DNA of 64,000 bases from Chitinophaga terrae (ex Kim and Jung 2007) (lineage in GTDB: Bacteria > Bacteroidota > Bacteroidia > Chitinophagales > Chitinophagaceae). This document shows positions 34,393-43,510 of this stretch, one piece after another. Positions within the stretch are counted from its first letter, which is position 1, and each line of letters opens with the position of its first letter. The notes under the pieces are model-generated. The model did no database searches. It was not told where the DNA came from and saw only the letters and a list, made by a program, of their open reading frames with translations. The stretch lies in NCBI RefSeq assembly GCF_900107795.1, contig NZ_FNRL01000011.1, forward strand, positions 62,001-126,000, written 5' to 3'. The position numbers and the translations under genes are program-made.

Positions 34393-34423
34393 GAACAGTT
34401 ATGTATTAGGATTCATAAAGATA

Positions 34424-34448
34424 CAAATATAGCTATTCGTGAATAGCT
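34424..34448 (-). promoter_or_regulatory. Promoter and palindrome upstream of gldF
   Basis: Minus-strand TATATTTG (34431-34424) fits TAnnTTTG. It touches the palindrome AGCTATTC-GT-GAATAGCT (34431-34448), which covers the space where the -33 region would lie. The palindrome could be an operator, or a weak terminator of the cysteine desulfurase gene that ends at 34450. Confidence 0.4.
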
Positions 34449-34449
34449 T

Positions 34450-35640
34450 TTAAGATAGGGAATCTTTGTACAATTCCCAGGCAATGCTCCTATTTCTTAA
34501 CTCATTTACCCCTTCGATCATTGTCTGGATAGCAAAATCTATTTCTTCTTCGGTAGTAAAACGACTTAATCCGAACCTGAGGGAGGCATAGGCCATTTCA
34601 TCGCTTAAGCCCATGGCTTTCAATACATGACTGGGCTCCATGGAGGCGGAAGTACAGGCAGATCCTGAAGAAAGGGCGATTTTTTTGTTGAACGTCATCA
34701 TCAGCACCTCGCTTTCGAGGTAGCTGAACGATAAATTGCAGGTATGCGGTAACCGGTGAACCGGGTGCCCGTTCCTATATGTTTGTTCCAGTTGCAATAG
34801 TGCATTTTCGAGTTTATCCCTGAGCGGCAATATCCTTTTGATATCTTCTTCCATCTCCATCATTGCCAGTTCACTGGCTTTTCCCAAGCCTACAATGCCC
34901 GGTACATTCAGGGTTCCTGAACGCATTCCTCTTTCATGACCGCCGCCGTCTAATTGTGCTGCAAGCCGCACCCGCGGGTCTTTCCGCCTAACGTATAATG
35001 CACCCACGCCTTTAGGACCGTAAAATTTATGAGCGCTTAAAGCGAGTAGGTCTATCCCTGAAGTTTGCACATTAACGGGGATCTTGCCTACCGCCTGCGT
35101 GGCATCCGACATAAAGATCACCTGGTGTTTGCGGGCAATAGCGCTGATCTCCTCTACCGGCTGGATAACCCCTGTTTCGTTGTTGGCATACATGACGCAA
35201 ACCAGGATGGTTTTAGGCGTAATGGCTGCTTCCAGTTCATGCAGATCTATCAATCCATCTGCCTTTACCGGAAGCCAGGTAATGCTGGCGCCTTTCCTGG
35301 CGAGATGACTGCAGGTATCCAGCACCGCTTTGTGTTCAGTAGACACGGTAATAATATGATTGCCTTTACCGGCGTACATTTCATATACCCCTTTAATGGC
35401 CAGGTTGATGGCTTCAGTAGCTCCTGATGTAAAGATGATTTCCTGTTTGACAGCGCCTACCAGGCTGGCTACCTGCTCTCTTGCATAATCTACTGCTTCC
35501 GCCGCCGCCCAGCCATAGGCATGGCTTCTGCTTGCGGCATTACCATAAAGCTGGCTAAAGTATGGCAACATCGTTTCAACTACTCTTGGATCACAAGCTG
35601 TAGTAGCGTTATTGTCGAGGTACACTGGTTGTTGAAACAT
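34450..35640 (-). CDS. Cysteine desulfurase (IscS/NifS type)
   Basis: A PLP enzyme that removes sulfur from cysteine for iron-sulfur clusters, thiolated tRNA or molybdopterin. It begins YLDNNATTACDPRV, carries the PLP-lysine in ALSAHKFYGPKGVGALYVR near residue 198-216 and the active-site cysteine in ALSSGSACTSASMEPSHVL near 325-343. The SSGSACTS loop is the class I (IscS-like) form. No iscU follows. It could also feed sulfur to the moeB-rhodanese protein at 47983. Confidence 0.94.
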   Translation of the reverse strand: MFQQPVYLDNNATTACDPRVVETMLPYFSQLYGNAASRSHAYGWAAAEAVDYAREQVASLVGAVKQEIIFTSGATEAINLAIKGVYEMYAGKGNHIITVSTEHKAVLDTCSHLARKGASITWLPVKADGLIDLHELEAAITPKTILVCVMYANNETGVIQPVEEISAIARKHQVIFMSDATQAVGKIPVNVQTSGIDLLALSAHKFYGPKGVGALYVRRKDPRVRLAAQLDGGGHERGMRSGTLNVPGIVGLGKASELAMMEMEEDIKRILPLRDKLENALLQLEQTYRNGHPVHRLPHTCNLSFSYLESEVLMMTFNKKIALSSGSACTSASMEPSHVLKAMGLSDEMAYASLRFGLSRFTTEEEIDFAIQTMIEGVNELRNRSIAWELYKDSLS

Positions 35641-35660
35641 ATGGCATTGGTCTATCCGCT

Positions 35661-35668
35661 CAAATTTA
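35661..35668 (-). promoter_or_regulatory. -7 promoter box candidate for cysteine desulfurase gene
   Basis: Minus-strand TAAATTTG fits TAnnTTTG and lies 20 bp upstream of the start at 35640. Confidence 0.35.
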
Positions 35669-35741
35669 CGATTTAGGTTTTACTTTTACCGTAATACACC
35701 GGCTTTGCCGGATACTTACTCATCACTGAAAAATCTGCATT

Positions 35742-36143
35742 ATGCTGAAGGTTGAACATATTGGTATAGCTGTAAAGTCGTTGTCCGCATCGATCCCGTT
35801 ATTTGAAAAACTGCTGAATACGCCCTGTTACAAGGAAGAAATAGTGGAAAGCGAGCAAGTAAAAACGGCTTTCTTCCGGTCGGGCGATACTAAAGTAGAG
35901 CTGCTGGAAGCTACCGGGCCCGACAGCGCTATAGCCCGTTTTCTTGAAAAACAAAAGGAAGGCATGCATCATATCGCGTTCGAAGTGGAGAATATTTATG
36001 AAGAAATGGAGCGGTTGAAGAAAGAAGGATTCTTGTTACTACAAGAATCACCCAAGAAGGGAGCGGATAATAAACTTATCTGTTTTCTGCACCCCAAATC
36101 CACGAACGGGGTTCTGATCGAAGTTTGCCAGGAAATCAAGTAA
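35742..36143 (+). CDS. mce: Methylmalonyl-CoA epimerase
   Basis: Converts the (S) and (R) forms of methylmalonyl-CoA for propionate metabolism. The 133-residue VOC-fold protein begins VEHIGIAVKSL, with the metal ligand histidine at residue 5, then KVELLEAT near 47, a second histidine in GMHHIAFEV near 76, and a C-terminal ligand in GVLIEVCQE. These are the features of the epimerase, not of generic glyoxalases. Divergent from the cysteine desulfurase gene. The B12-binding protein at 18429 belongs to the same pathway. Confidence 0.93.
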   Translation: MLKVEHIGIAVKSLSASIPLFEKLLNTPCYKEEIVESEQVKTAFFRSGDTKVELLEATGPDSAIARFLEKQKEGMHHIAFEVENIYEEMERLKKEGFLLLQESPKKGADNKLICFLHPKSTNGVLIEVCQEIK

Positions 36144-36621
36144 ACATTTGGTTATATATAAAAAAAACAAATAATAATATTTTTTTTTATTTTTTTTCAT
36201 TTTTGTAAATCCAAAGAAAATATGTGTTCGTAAGTAATATTGTAGCGGTTGAATAGAGATAGGGTAGCACAAAGGAGTTCAAGAGGGAAAAATTTTTTCT
36301 CGATTTTTGAACAAATACATTTTGTGTTATGTTATCTATACAGACGCACACAAACAAAAGAAAGTACATAACTCAAAAATATTATAGAATTCGGGCTCAT
36401 CAATAACGTTTGAATTCTAACGATTACTCTAAAGTTGGCATAGGTTATGAACACCTGCGGGTTTTTTAGCTTGCAGGTCTTTTTTTTATAGCCAATTCAT
36501 GGCCGGCAAATAAAAGACTTCTTTAAATTAGGGGAGAGAGATAGAATAGTACAGCTTTTCTAATAAAACGGCTGCTGAAAAATAAAATTGTGTTTGCTCA
36601 AATATTTTCTTAAAAACTGGA
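36144..36621 (+). other. AT-rich intergenic stretch with possible small RNA
   Basis: After mce there is a 150-bp AT-rich zone with poly-T runs, then about 180 bp of ordinary composition ending in a terminator-like hairpin at 36453-36487. I see no supported gene. The layout (unassigned sequence ending in a U-tract hairpin, not at the mce stop) suits a small RNA on the plus strand or a long mce 3' UTR. Confidence 0.35.
36453..36487 (+). terminator. Terminator-like hairpin in the mce downstream region
   Basis: ACCTGC (36453-36458) pairs with GCAGGT (36473-36478), with a 14-nt loop, and is followed by CTTTTTTTTA, a strong U-tract on the plus strand. It lies about 310 bp beyond mce. Confidence 0.6.
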
Positions 36622-36665
36622 AAAAACAAAGGCATCTCTATTTGACAGAGATGCCTTTTGTTTTA
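36622..36665 (-). terminator. Bidirectional terminator after the Oar-like TonB receptor gene
   Basis: AAAGGCATCTCT / AGAGATGCCTTT with loop ATTTGAC. On the minus strand it is followed by GTTTTTTCC, and on the plus strand by TGTTTTATG. It lies close to the receptor stop at 36682. Confidence 0.85.
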
Positions 36666-36681
36666 TGTATATCGGAAGAAG

Positions 36682-39600
36682 TTAGTTGAACATATACCTG
36701 ATACCGATCTGTCCCTGCCAGCGGGAAATAGTATTGGTATTATCTCTCCACGAATTGGTAAGCGGGATCTGGTTAGCTGCATCCTGGTAAGGGAACGAGA
36801 ACGCAGGCGTATTGGTAGCTTTGCCAGCCGCATCTCTCAATTGCCCTTCATACTTCAGGAATGACGGCATATTCGGCACTTTGGAAATACCCCATCTCCT
36901 GTTCAGCAAATTGCCGAAGTTGATAATATCGAAGCTGATACGCAATGTATGCTTGGTTTTGTCTTTGCCCGTATACACGAAGATGTCTTGCGTGATATTC
37001 ACATCCATCCGTTTAGAGAATGGCAGCGCTACGGCATTGCGTTCTGCATATTCGCCGCGGTGACGACTCAGGTAAGGGTCCTGCTTGATGAAGTTATCAA
37101 GCTGGTTCCAGATGATGTCTGCTGTGCGTTTATCTGCATTCGTGGCAGGATCAAAAGCCTTATCGCTGTACCCTACCGGCACCAGCACGATCTCATTTTT
37201 ATTCCTTGGAATATAGATCAGGTCATTATTCCCGTTAGCCGCATCATTATTCAGATCGCCGTTATAAGTATAGGAGGTGGTGTTGTATAACCCGTTCAGG
37301 CTGGGTGCAGCTTCATACAACATACCAAAGGAGGTGGCAAAATTCTTAGCCCAGGTGAAGCGGTACGAAGCAGCTACCACTACGCGGTGAGGCAAATAGT
37401 AGTTGGAGTAGCCCAGCACATTGGCGTTGGGATCGCCGGTCACCGGCCGATCGCGCCAGTTGCTCTGTGCAATACTGCCTCCGTCGTTCACACTTTTTGA
37501 TTTGCTGTAAGTATAAGCAGCGCTGGCGTAGAAATGCGGCGTGGTTTTTTGCAGCTGCAGGGTTGCAAAGTAGGAGTAACCCTTACTGGTGTTTTTCATC
37601 AGGATAGCATCGCTGATGTTGGGATTATCCAGGCTGGTACCGGCTCCGTATATTTTGCTGGAGTTATAACGGATACGGTTATCCGGAGTATTCTCCAGGC
37701 GGAAGCCGTCGGATGGCAGGTTGATGTTCTGAAAGTAAACGGCATTGATGTCTTTCGAATAGTTACCTTCCAGGGTAGCAATGATACCTAAAGGCAACTG
37801 GCGGTCAATAGCCAGGGTCACTTTCATCACCTGCGGATATTTGAAGTTTTTATCTGTTACCGCAATGTTGTATTGGGTAGATAAATTGCCTGATTTATCG
37901 CGGTAAGTATCAGCATTCGGGTTGAACACATACGGGATGGTTGAATGATCTTTGTCGACCTGCGCGGCAAATGAGCCGAACTGCACCCCATTGTTTCCTG
38001 CCTGGTTGCTTAACCATACGCCCGGAGGAGGGCCAGCAAATAAACCGGCTCCGCCCCGCAGCTGCGTTTTGCCATCGCCTGTGATATCCCAGTTGAAACC
38101 AACGCGGGGAGAAAACAGTGGCGCGGTTTTAGGCGCCTGCCCAACATCTACTTTTACGCCATCCCGGAAAGTAAGTTTCGTCAGCGCTTCGTTGGTGTCG
38201 AAAGTGCTGCCTATAACTGGCAGGTCTATACGTAAACCATAAGTCAGGGTGAAGTTATTGGTAGCATTCCATTTATCCTGGATAAACGCGCCCAGTTCCA
38301 GCATGTTTATTTTGGCATAAGGGAATGAGCCGTCTTTGGTTGTAGTGTAAGACAATGCATACCTTACGGCGTTCGCTTCTTTGTTGTTTACGGCATTATA
38401 AAAATCCTGCAACGTATTATACCTGTAGTTGCCCATATAGTTAGGTGCAAAGCCGTTCAGGAATTTTTTATAATAGTTCTGCGTACCTATCGTGATCTCG
38501 TGTTTGCCTTTATACATGGTAAAGATGTCGGACAGCTGGAATACGTCTGTATTCAGTTTGTTGTTATAGGTAAATGGCTCATAACCGAACGCGGTATAGC
38601 TGGCGCCTTGCCCGTTCATGATATCTACCATCGGGAATTCCTTTTCCGACAACGCTTTCCTGAAGTCGCGCAGGGCAGAGTAACCAACCTGCAGTTTGTT
38701 GGAAGCGCGGTTGCCTATACGTGTATTTAATTCAGCAATAAAGATGTTGAAGTTGTTGTTGATGGTGTAGCCGCTGCCGCTGAACGGAAGGCCTGTGGCG
38801 CTTGGCTGGCGCCCGCTTCCAACGGCGCCTCCGCCTGGTGCGCCGCTGTTGCTGGCGGGTATATCCTTGGCGGATTTCAGGTAGTTATATTTGATAGTAA
38901 ATGTATTGTTCGCATTTACGTTCCAGTCTAATTTCAGGGTTATCTTATCGCTTTGGGTATGATAGGTATAACCTTCATAATCGCCGGGGTTGTAGCCAAA
39001 TTTATCTATCAGGAATTTTTTCAGTTCATCCAGTTTTTCTGCACTGGCCTGTGAAACGTTTCCGCCGGGAGTACCGCCTTGCCTGTTGGCAACCAGGCTG
39101 GTTGCAGGCGCTGAGATCCTTTCCTGCTCGGCGCTTACAAAGAAGAACAACTTGTTAGCCTTGATAGCGCCGCCGGTTGAGAAACCACGGAGGTTGTAGT
39201 TGAAATCCGGCTTCGGAACCGTGGCGGTTCCGGCTTTCAGGCCTTGCAAACCGGGTGTTTGAATGTAAGTATAAACAGTACCTTTAAAAGTATTGGTACC
39301 GCTTTTTGTAACGCTGTTGATACCTGCTCCGGAAAACCCTCCCTGTCTTACATCGTAGGGTGAAATGTTCACCTGGATCTGTTCCAGGGCTTCCAGGCTG
39401 ATAGGTTGTGAAGCCGTCTGGGAGCCTAATGTAGGCTGCAGGCCAAATGAATTATTGAAGTTGGCGCCGTCAACGGTGATGTTGTTAAGCTGGTTGCTTC
39501 TTCCTCCAATATTTAGTCCATTGGCGGAAGGAGTAAGGCGTGTAAAGTCCTGCATCGACCTGGTAATAGTAGGAAGCCTATCCATTTGCGAACGGGTGAT

Positions 39601-40026
39601 CACTTCCTGGCTGCCGGTCCTTCCTTTGTTGATCACTTTACTTTGGGCCTGTGTGGTCACAACAATTTCGGTAAGACTGCTGGTATTGGCTACCAGCCTG
39701 AAATCGGCTTTGAATTCCTGGCCCAGTGATAAGGAAATGTTCTCTCTTTTTTCTTCCTTAAAACCGATGTAGGAAACGGTTAAAACATAAGGGCCGCCCA
39801 CTCTTAAGTTGGGTAAATTGTACCTGCCATCTTTACGCGAAATGGTCATGTACTTGGTTCCGGTTGGCTGGTGTACAGCAGTGATGCTGGCTCCCGGTAC
39901 CGGGCCATCGGGGCTGTTAACGATACCCGCAATGTCGGCGGTTGTTTCCTGAGCTTTTAGGGCAGTAGGGGCTATCATCAGTATGCAAAGCAGCATACCG
40001 AGCACATAGCAGATTTTTCTGTGCAT
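36682..40026 (-). CDS. Oar-like TonB-dependent receptor, 1114 residues
   Basis: A large outer-membrane protein of the Oar group. The signal peptide ends near ALKAQ (26). A carboxypeptidase-regulatory-like domain spans about 30-110 (VPGASITAVHQPTG, GRYNLPNLRVGGPYVLTVSY). The plug contains RSMQDFTRLTPSANGLNIGG near 155 and GRSNQLNNITVDGANFNNSF near 174, both typical of Oar proteins. The barrel ends with GQIGIRYMFN. Oar proteins export or import proteins or surface factors; the Myxococcus member is needed for development. Here the ligand is unknown. It has its own terminator and no SusD partner. Confidence 0.92.
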   Translation of the reverse strand: MHRKICYVLGMLLCILMIAPTALKAQETTADIAGIVNSPDGPVPGASITAVHQPTGTKYMTISRKDGRYNLPNLRVGGPYVLTVSYIGFKEEKRENISLSLGQEFKADFRLVANTSSLTEIVVTTQAQSKVINKGRTGSQEVITRSQMDRLPTITRSMQDFTRLTPSANGLNIGGRSNQLNNITVDGANFNNSFGLQPTLGSQTASQPISLEALEQIQVNISPYDVRQGGFSGAGINSVTKSGTNTFKGTVYTYIQTPGLQGLKAGTATVPKPDFNYNLRGFSTGGAIKANKLFFFVSAEQERISAPATSLVANRQGGTPGGNVSQASAEKLDELKKFLIDKFGYNPGDYEGYTYHTQSDKITLKLDWNVNANNTFTIKYNYLKSAKDIPASNSGAPGGGAVGSGRQPSATGLPFSGSGYTINNNFNIFIAELNTRIGNRASNKLQVGYSALRDFRKALSEKEFPMVDIMNGQGASYTAFGYEPFTYNNKLNTDVFQLSDIFTMYKGKHEITIGTQNYYKKFLNGFAPNYMGNYRYNTLQDFYNAVNNKEANAVRYALSYTTTKDGSFPYAKINMLELGAFIQDKWNATNNFTLTYGLRIDLPVIGSTFDTNEALTKLTFRDGVKVDVGQAPKTAPLFSPRVGFNWDITGDGKTQLRGGAGLFAGPPPGVWLSNQAGNNGVQFGSFAAQVDKDHSTIPYVFNPNADTYRDKSGNLSTQYNIAVTDKNFKYPQVMKVTLAIDRQLPLGIIATLEGNYSKDINAVYFQNINLPSDGFRLENTPDNRIRYNSSKIYGAGTSLDNPNISDAILMKNTSKGYSYFATLQLQKTTPHFYASAAYTYSKSKSVNDGGSIAQSNWRDRPVTGDPNANVLGYSNYYLPHRVVVAASYRFTWAKNFATSFGMLYEAAPSLNGLYNTTSYTYNGDLNNDAANGNNDLIYIPRNKNEIVLVPVGYSDKAFDPATNADKRTADIIWNQLDNFIKQDPYLSRHRGEYAERNAVALPFSKRMDVNITQDIFVYTGKDKTKHTLRISFDIINFGNLLNRRWGISKVPNMPSFLKYEGQLRDAAGKATNTPAFSFPYQDAANQIPLTNSWRDNTNTISRWQGQIGIRYMFN

Positions 40027-40138
40027 GCGATTCAGATTTTCGCAAAGGTTAACCGAGTTCTGTAATCATTAAAATTAAAGCAATTATGAAATCGTTAACA
40101 AATGCTGAAGACCTGGATCTTCATGATTATCAACATAG

Positions 40139-41419
40139 TCAGGCAATCACTTTTTCCATGCCGGTACTGCGCGAACCCTTAATTAAAATATGAGCGTTGG
40201 CCAGCTGTTGTCGCTTCAGCCATTCTGCTGCCGCTGCTGAGTTTTCGAGGTAAATGAACGGATGCTGGATGTTTTTGAAATCGCCTCCTACCAGTACAAC
40301 TGCATCCCATGGATGGCTTTTTATAAGATCTACCAGGGCTTCATGTTCTTTAATACTGTCTTCTCCAAGTTCCATCATCGCTCCTAACATCAGTACTTTT
40401 TTATCAGCCTTCAAACCGGCGAAGTTTTCGATCGCCGCTTTCATGCTGGATGGATTGGCGTTGTAGGCATCCATGATGATGGTGTTGCCGCCAACCTGCA
40501 TAACCTGCGAACGATTGTTGGTTGGTGCATAGCCGGCAATGGCCGGACCTATTTTACTTTCAGGAACCTTGAAATAAGTTGCTACAGCTACGGCAGCCAT
40601 TACGTTAGGGAAGTTATAGGCGCCTACCAGTTGCGTCTGGATAAAACCAACCTGGCTGTCGCCCCTTACTTCCACGCCCAGGAAAGCGGAATCTGTCACT
40701 GCTTCGCCAACGTAGTCAGCTTCTGTTTTTCCGTATGTCACGATATGCGGAATTCCTTTTGCCATTTCCAGCAGGTAGTCGTAATCATTGCATACGAACA
40801 CTGTTCCGTTATTGGCCCTGAGGAAATCGTATAACTCTCCTTTTGCTTTCTTCACTCCTTCAACCCCGCCAAAGCCTTCCAGGTGCGCTTTGCCTATATT
40901 TGTAATGATGCCATGGGTTGGTAAAGCTACTTTACAATAACCTTCGATTTCGTGTTGGTGATTGGCGCCCATTTCTATCACTGCAATTTCCACGTCCGGC
41001 TGAATGCTGAGGATAGTGAGCGGTACGCCGATATGATTGTTGAGATTGCCAACGGTTGCGTAGGTTTTAAGTCCTGCCGCCAGCGCAGTGCTAACCAGTT
41101 CTTTCGTAGTAGTTTTCCCGTTGGTGCCGGTGATGGCCAGGAAAGGTATGTTCAGTTGTTTCCTGTGCCGTAACGCCAGCTGTTGCAATGCTTCCAGGGC
41201 ATCGGGCACCAGCATCATCTTTTCAGGAACTGTATAATAAGCTGCTTCATCTACAACAGCATAAGCGGCGCCCATTTCCAATGCTTTGGCTGCAAATTCA
41301 TTCCCGTTGAAGTTGCCCCCTTTCAGTGCAAAGAAAATGTCGTTCGGTTTTAGTTTACGGGTGTCGGTTTGTACTGAGCGATGTTGCTGATAAATGCTGT
41401 ATAATTGTTCGATATTCAC
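40139..41419 (-). CDS. murF: UDP-N-acetylmuramoyl-tripeptide--D-alanyl-D-alanine ligase
   Basis: The last cytoplasmic step of the murein precursor. Motifs are the ATP loop FLAITGTNGKTTTKELV, IAVIEMGANHQHEIE, ITNIGKAHLEGFGG, and IIMDAYNANPSSMKAAIENF, the MurF-specific stretch. I prefer the GTG at 41419 (then NIEQLYSIYQQH), which matches where homologues begin; the ATG at 41485 adds 22 unrelated residues. A second MurF-like domain occurs in the fusion at 28372-30897. The window does not contain the rest of the mur cluster. Confidence 0.93.
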   Translation of the reverse strand: MNIEQLYSIYQQHRSVQTDTRKLKPNDIFFALKGGNFNGNEFAAKALEMGAAYAVVDEAAYYTVPEKMMLVPDALEALQQLALRHRKQLNIPFLAITGTNGKTTTKELVSTALAAGLKTYATVGNLNNHIGVPLTILSIQPDVEIAVIEMGANHQHEIEGYCKVALPTHGIITNIGKAHLEGFGGVEGVKKAKGELYDFLRANNGTVFVCNDYDYLLEMAKGIPHIVTYGKTEADYVGEAVTDSAFLGVEVRGDSQVGFIQTQLVGAYNFPNVMAAVAVATYFKVPESKIGPAIAGYAPTNNRSQVMQVGGNTIIMDAYNANPSSMKAAIENFAGLKADKKVLMLGAMMELGEDSIKEHEALVDLIKSHPWDAVVLVGGDFKNIQHPFIYLENSAAAAEWLKRQQLANAHILIKGSRSTGMEKVIA

Positions 41420-41528
41420 AGTAGAGTCGTATTTGCTGCAAAATAAATCTAATATAGTGGAATTTACTCCAAATCCGGATGGCATTATTCCTGCTATAAA
41501 AAACTAAACAACAATTTTCTTTCAGCAT

Positions 41529-41855
41529 TTGGAAAAAATTAAATGTCGTATAAAGGAGAATTCGTGGATGGCGAGAATAGCCGCCCGCTCGCTAAGGGTG
41601 CAGTCTGTAGCCATGGTAATAGGGCGCACCATCTACCTGTATGGGGCCAGCAGGGAACAGTTTTTATCAGATATTGCTTGGATGCGACACGAAGCCTGCC
41701 ATATTAAGCAATATCAACAATATGGTAAAATAGGATTCCTGTGGAGGTATATGACGGAGTATTTCAGGAACGGGTATTATAATAATTCGCTGGAAATAGC
41801 CGCCCGGGCGGCAGAAGAAGATTTATCCGTGCTGGAAGACATAGAAATTGGCTAA
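41529..41855 (+). CDS. Small HExxH-containing protein (DUF4157-like)
   Basis: A 108-residue protein with a metalloprotease-like HEACH motif near residue 53-57 inside MRHEACHIKQYQQYGKIGF, as in DUF4157-type proteins, but no further catalytic domain. The N-terminal part RIKENSWMARIAARSLR is conserved in Bacteroidota relatives. The start is uncertain: TTG at 41529 gives the longer form that matches homologues, while ATG at 41568 has AAAGGAG upstream. It is divergent from murF. Function unknown; a zinc-binding fold is likely. Confidence 0.7.
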   Translation: MEKIKCRIKENSWMARIAARSLRVQSVAMVIGRTIYLYGASREQFLSDIAWMRHEACHIKQYQQYGKIGFLWRYMTEYFRNGYYNNSLEIAARAAEEDLSVLEDIEIG

Positions 41856-41937
41856 ATATTCGTTAAAGTGGAGGGTGAAAGATAATTTTTAGAGCAGCTG
41901 GTTTTATTTTCCTTATTTTTACGTTAAAGGTTGATTT

Positions 41938-42324
41938 ATGGTTAAGAAGGTAACAGAAGGCATCACAATAAGCGTAGAAACGTTTTACCAACCGGATTAT
42001 TCCAATCCTATTGGGAGCGAATTCATGTTTGCTTACCGTATTACCATTGAAAACAATAATACCTTCCCAATCAAATTGTTACGCCGTCACTGGTATATTA
42101 TCGATTCCAACGGCGCACACCGAGAAGTAGAAGGGGAAGGGGTAGTAGGTGTGCAACCATTGCTGGCTCCCGGCGAAACATACCAGTATGTGTCCGGATC
42201 CAATCTCCGCACTGAGATCGGAAAAATGTACGGTACCTACCAGATGGAAAACCAGTTGGATAAAAAACTTTTTGAAGTAAAGATCCCTGAATTCCAAATG
42301 GTTGTTCCGTTTAAACTAAACTAA
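41938..42324 (+). CDS. apaG: ApaG domain protein
   Basis: A 128-residue beta-sandwich protein of the ApaG family. The N-terminus ITISVETFYQPDYSNP and the central YRITIENNNTFPIKLLRRHW near residue 31-50, plus GVVGVQPLLAPGETYQYVSG near 70-89, are conserved family segments. In enterobacteria apaG is linked to cobalt/magnesium phenotypes and nucleotide binding; the biochemical role is unclear. Convergent with gldB. Confidence 0.95.
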   Translation: MVKKVTEGITISVETFYQPDYSNPIGSEFMFAYRITIENNNTFPIKLLRRHWYIIDSNGAHREVEGEGVVGVQPLLAPGETYQYVSGSNLRTEIGKMYGTYQMENQLDKKLFEVKIPEFQMVVPFKLN

Positions 42325-42376
42325 GTCCCGTCTTTCGTTGAACCTGTATCAGATGCCAGACTTTTGAAAGGGAACA

Positions 42377-42412
42377 GGAATTGGCTGTGAGCCACCACAA
42401 ACAGGCAATTCC
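42377..42412. terminator. Possible bidirectional terminator between apaG and gldB
   Basis: GGAATTGGCTGT and ACAGGCAATTCC pair over 11 of 12 positions with a 12-nt loop. No strong T-run follows on either strand, so its efficiency is doubtful. Confidence 0.4.
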
Positions 42413-42421
42413 CGCATTCCG

Positions 42422-43438
42422 CTATTTGGGCCGGTATTTGGCCGCTTTAAATATTTCCAACAGATTTTTAGACTCCATCAGCTGCTGTAAAGAAATTTCA
42501 GGATGCTTCTCCATATATTTTTTTACAATCTGCCAGCCCACAAAGGAACCTATCTTCCCGGGCGAGCCTTCCGGCATCCCCTGTGTAGACGGCCCGTCAT
42601 TCACAAAATGATTGATATCCTGCCAATCAGTTGAATAAAGTAAATTATTTTGCACAAAGAATTGCCAGATCATTTGTTCGTTGTCGAAACACCAATCGAG
42701 CTGTTCCTTTGTATAGCCCAGTTTTATTGTATCTGCCGTCGCCGGCAATACCTTATCCAGGAAATACTGTTGCTTGCCCGCCTCTATCATTTGTTCCAGC
42801 AGGTTGCTGTTCTTGGCGGCCGGGTACAACTGCTGCTGGATCACCTGCATGCTGTTTACCGGGATATAAGCAGGATCGAATCTCCTGATCATATACGCCG
42901 GGTAATCGGGGATCTGCGAATAGGGAGGGAAATCGGCGCCCATGTACATATCCAGCCCGATTCCCAGGATCGAATCTATAGTTATTGCTCCATAATTGGC
43001 AATACCTGAAATAAACGTGATAATTTTTGGAGGGTGAAAAGATGGGATATAATATTTCGTATACCTGAAAGCCTGCTCCAGTTGCCCTGTCAGGTCCCGG
43101 TTTTTGAACTTCGCCTGCACCGACGATTCCAGCGCCCTGAAATCAGGCGTTGTCAGGAACAACCTCAGTTGTTTGGGCGTATTCACCGAATCCCGGATCG
43201 ATCCGAGGTTCAGGATCTCTGAAATATACAGGGGCATGAAAACAGGGTAATGCTGTTGCAGCTCCCTGATGCCGGCCACTGTATTGTTGGTGTCGATGCG
43301 GAAGAATGCTGAATCAAATCTCGACAAGCTAACGGACATGGGTATATTACTGACATCAGGTAATTTTTTGCCACTGTTGCAGGCACTCCCCAAAGCCAGC
43401 GTTCCTAAACAGATTAATAGGGTGAGATATCTTTGCAT
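42422..43438 (-). CDS. gldB: Gliding motility lipoprotein GldB
   Basis: A lipoprotein needed for gliding in Flavobacterium. The start MQRYLTLLICLGTLALGSAC (ATG at 43438; 43444 is an alternative) has a lipobox ending at the cysteine. The mature part contains VSLSRFDSAFFRIDTNN, KYYIPSFHPPKIITFISGI and YMGADFPPYSQIPDYPAYM, typical GldB segments. The end carries IGSFVGWQIVKKYMEKHPE, also conserved. It is divergent from an OMP gene and nadE; in Flavobacterium nadE lies beside gldB too. gldC is not seen. Confidence 0.93.
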   Translation of the reverse strand: MQRYLTLLICLGTLALGSACNSGKKLPDVSNIPMSVSLSRFDSAFFRIDTNNTVAGIRELQQHYPVFMPLYISEILNLGSIRDSVNTPKQLRLFLTTPDFRALESSVQAKFKNRDLTGQLEQAFRYTKYYIPSFHPPKIITFISGIANYGAITIDSILGIGLDMYMGADFPPYSQIPDYPAYMIRRFDPAYIPVNSMQVIQQQLYPAAKNSNLLEQMIEAGKQQYFLDKVLPATADTIKLGYTKEQLDWCFDNEQMIWQFFVQNNLLYSTDWQDINHFVNDGPSTQGMPEGSPGKIGSFVGWQIVKKYMEKHPEISLQQLMESKNLLEIFKAAKYRPK

Positions 43439-43510
43439 AGCCATAAAAATACGAATAGAAGTGAATGAATAGTGGGTTAATTCGTATTTTGATGCCGAAA
43501 CCGATGAATT

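Noticed and set aside
36144..36380. Open frames in the AT-rich stretch after mce
   Set aside because: Very low-complexity protein sequence, no initiation signals and no conserved motifs.
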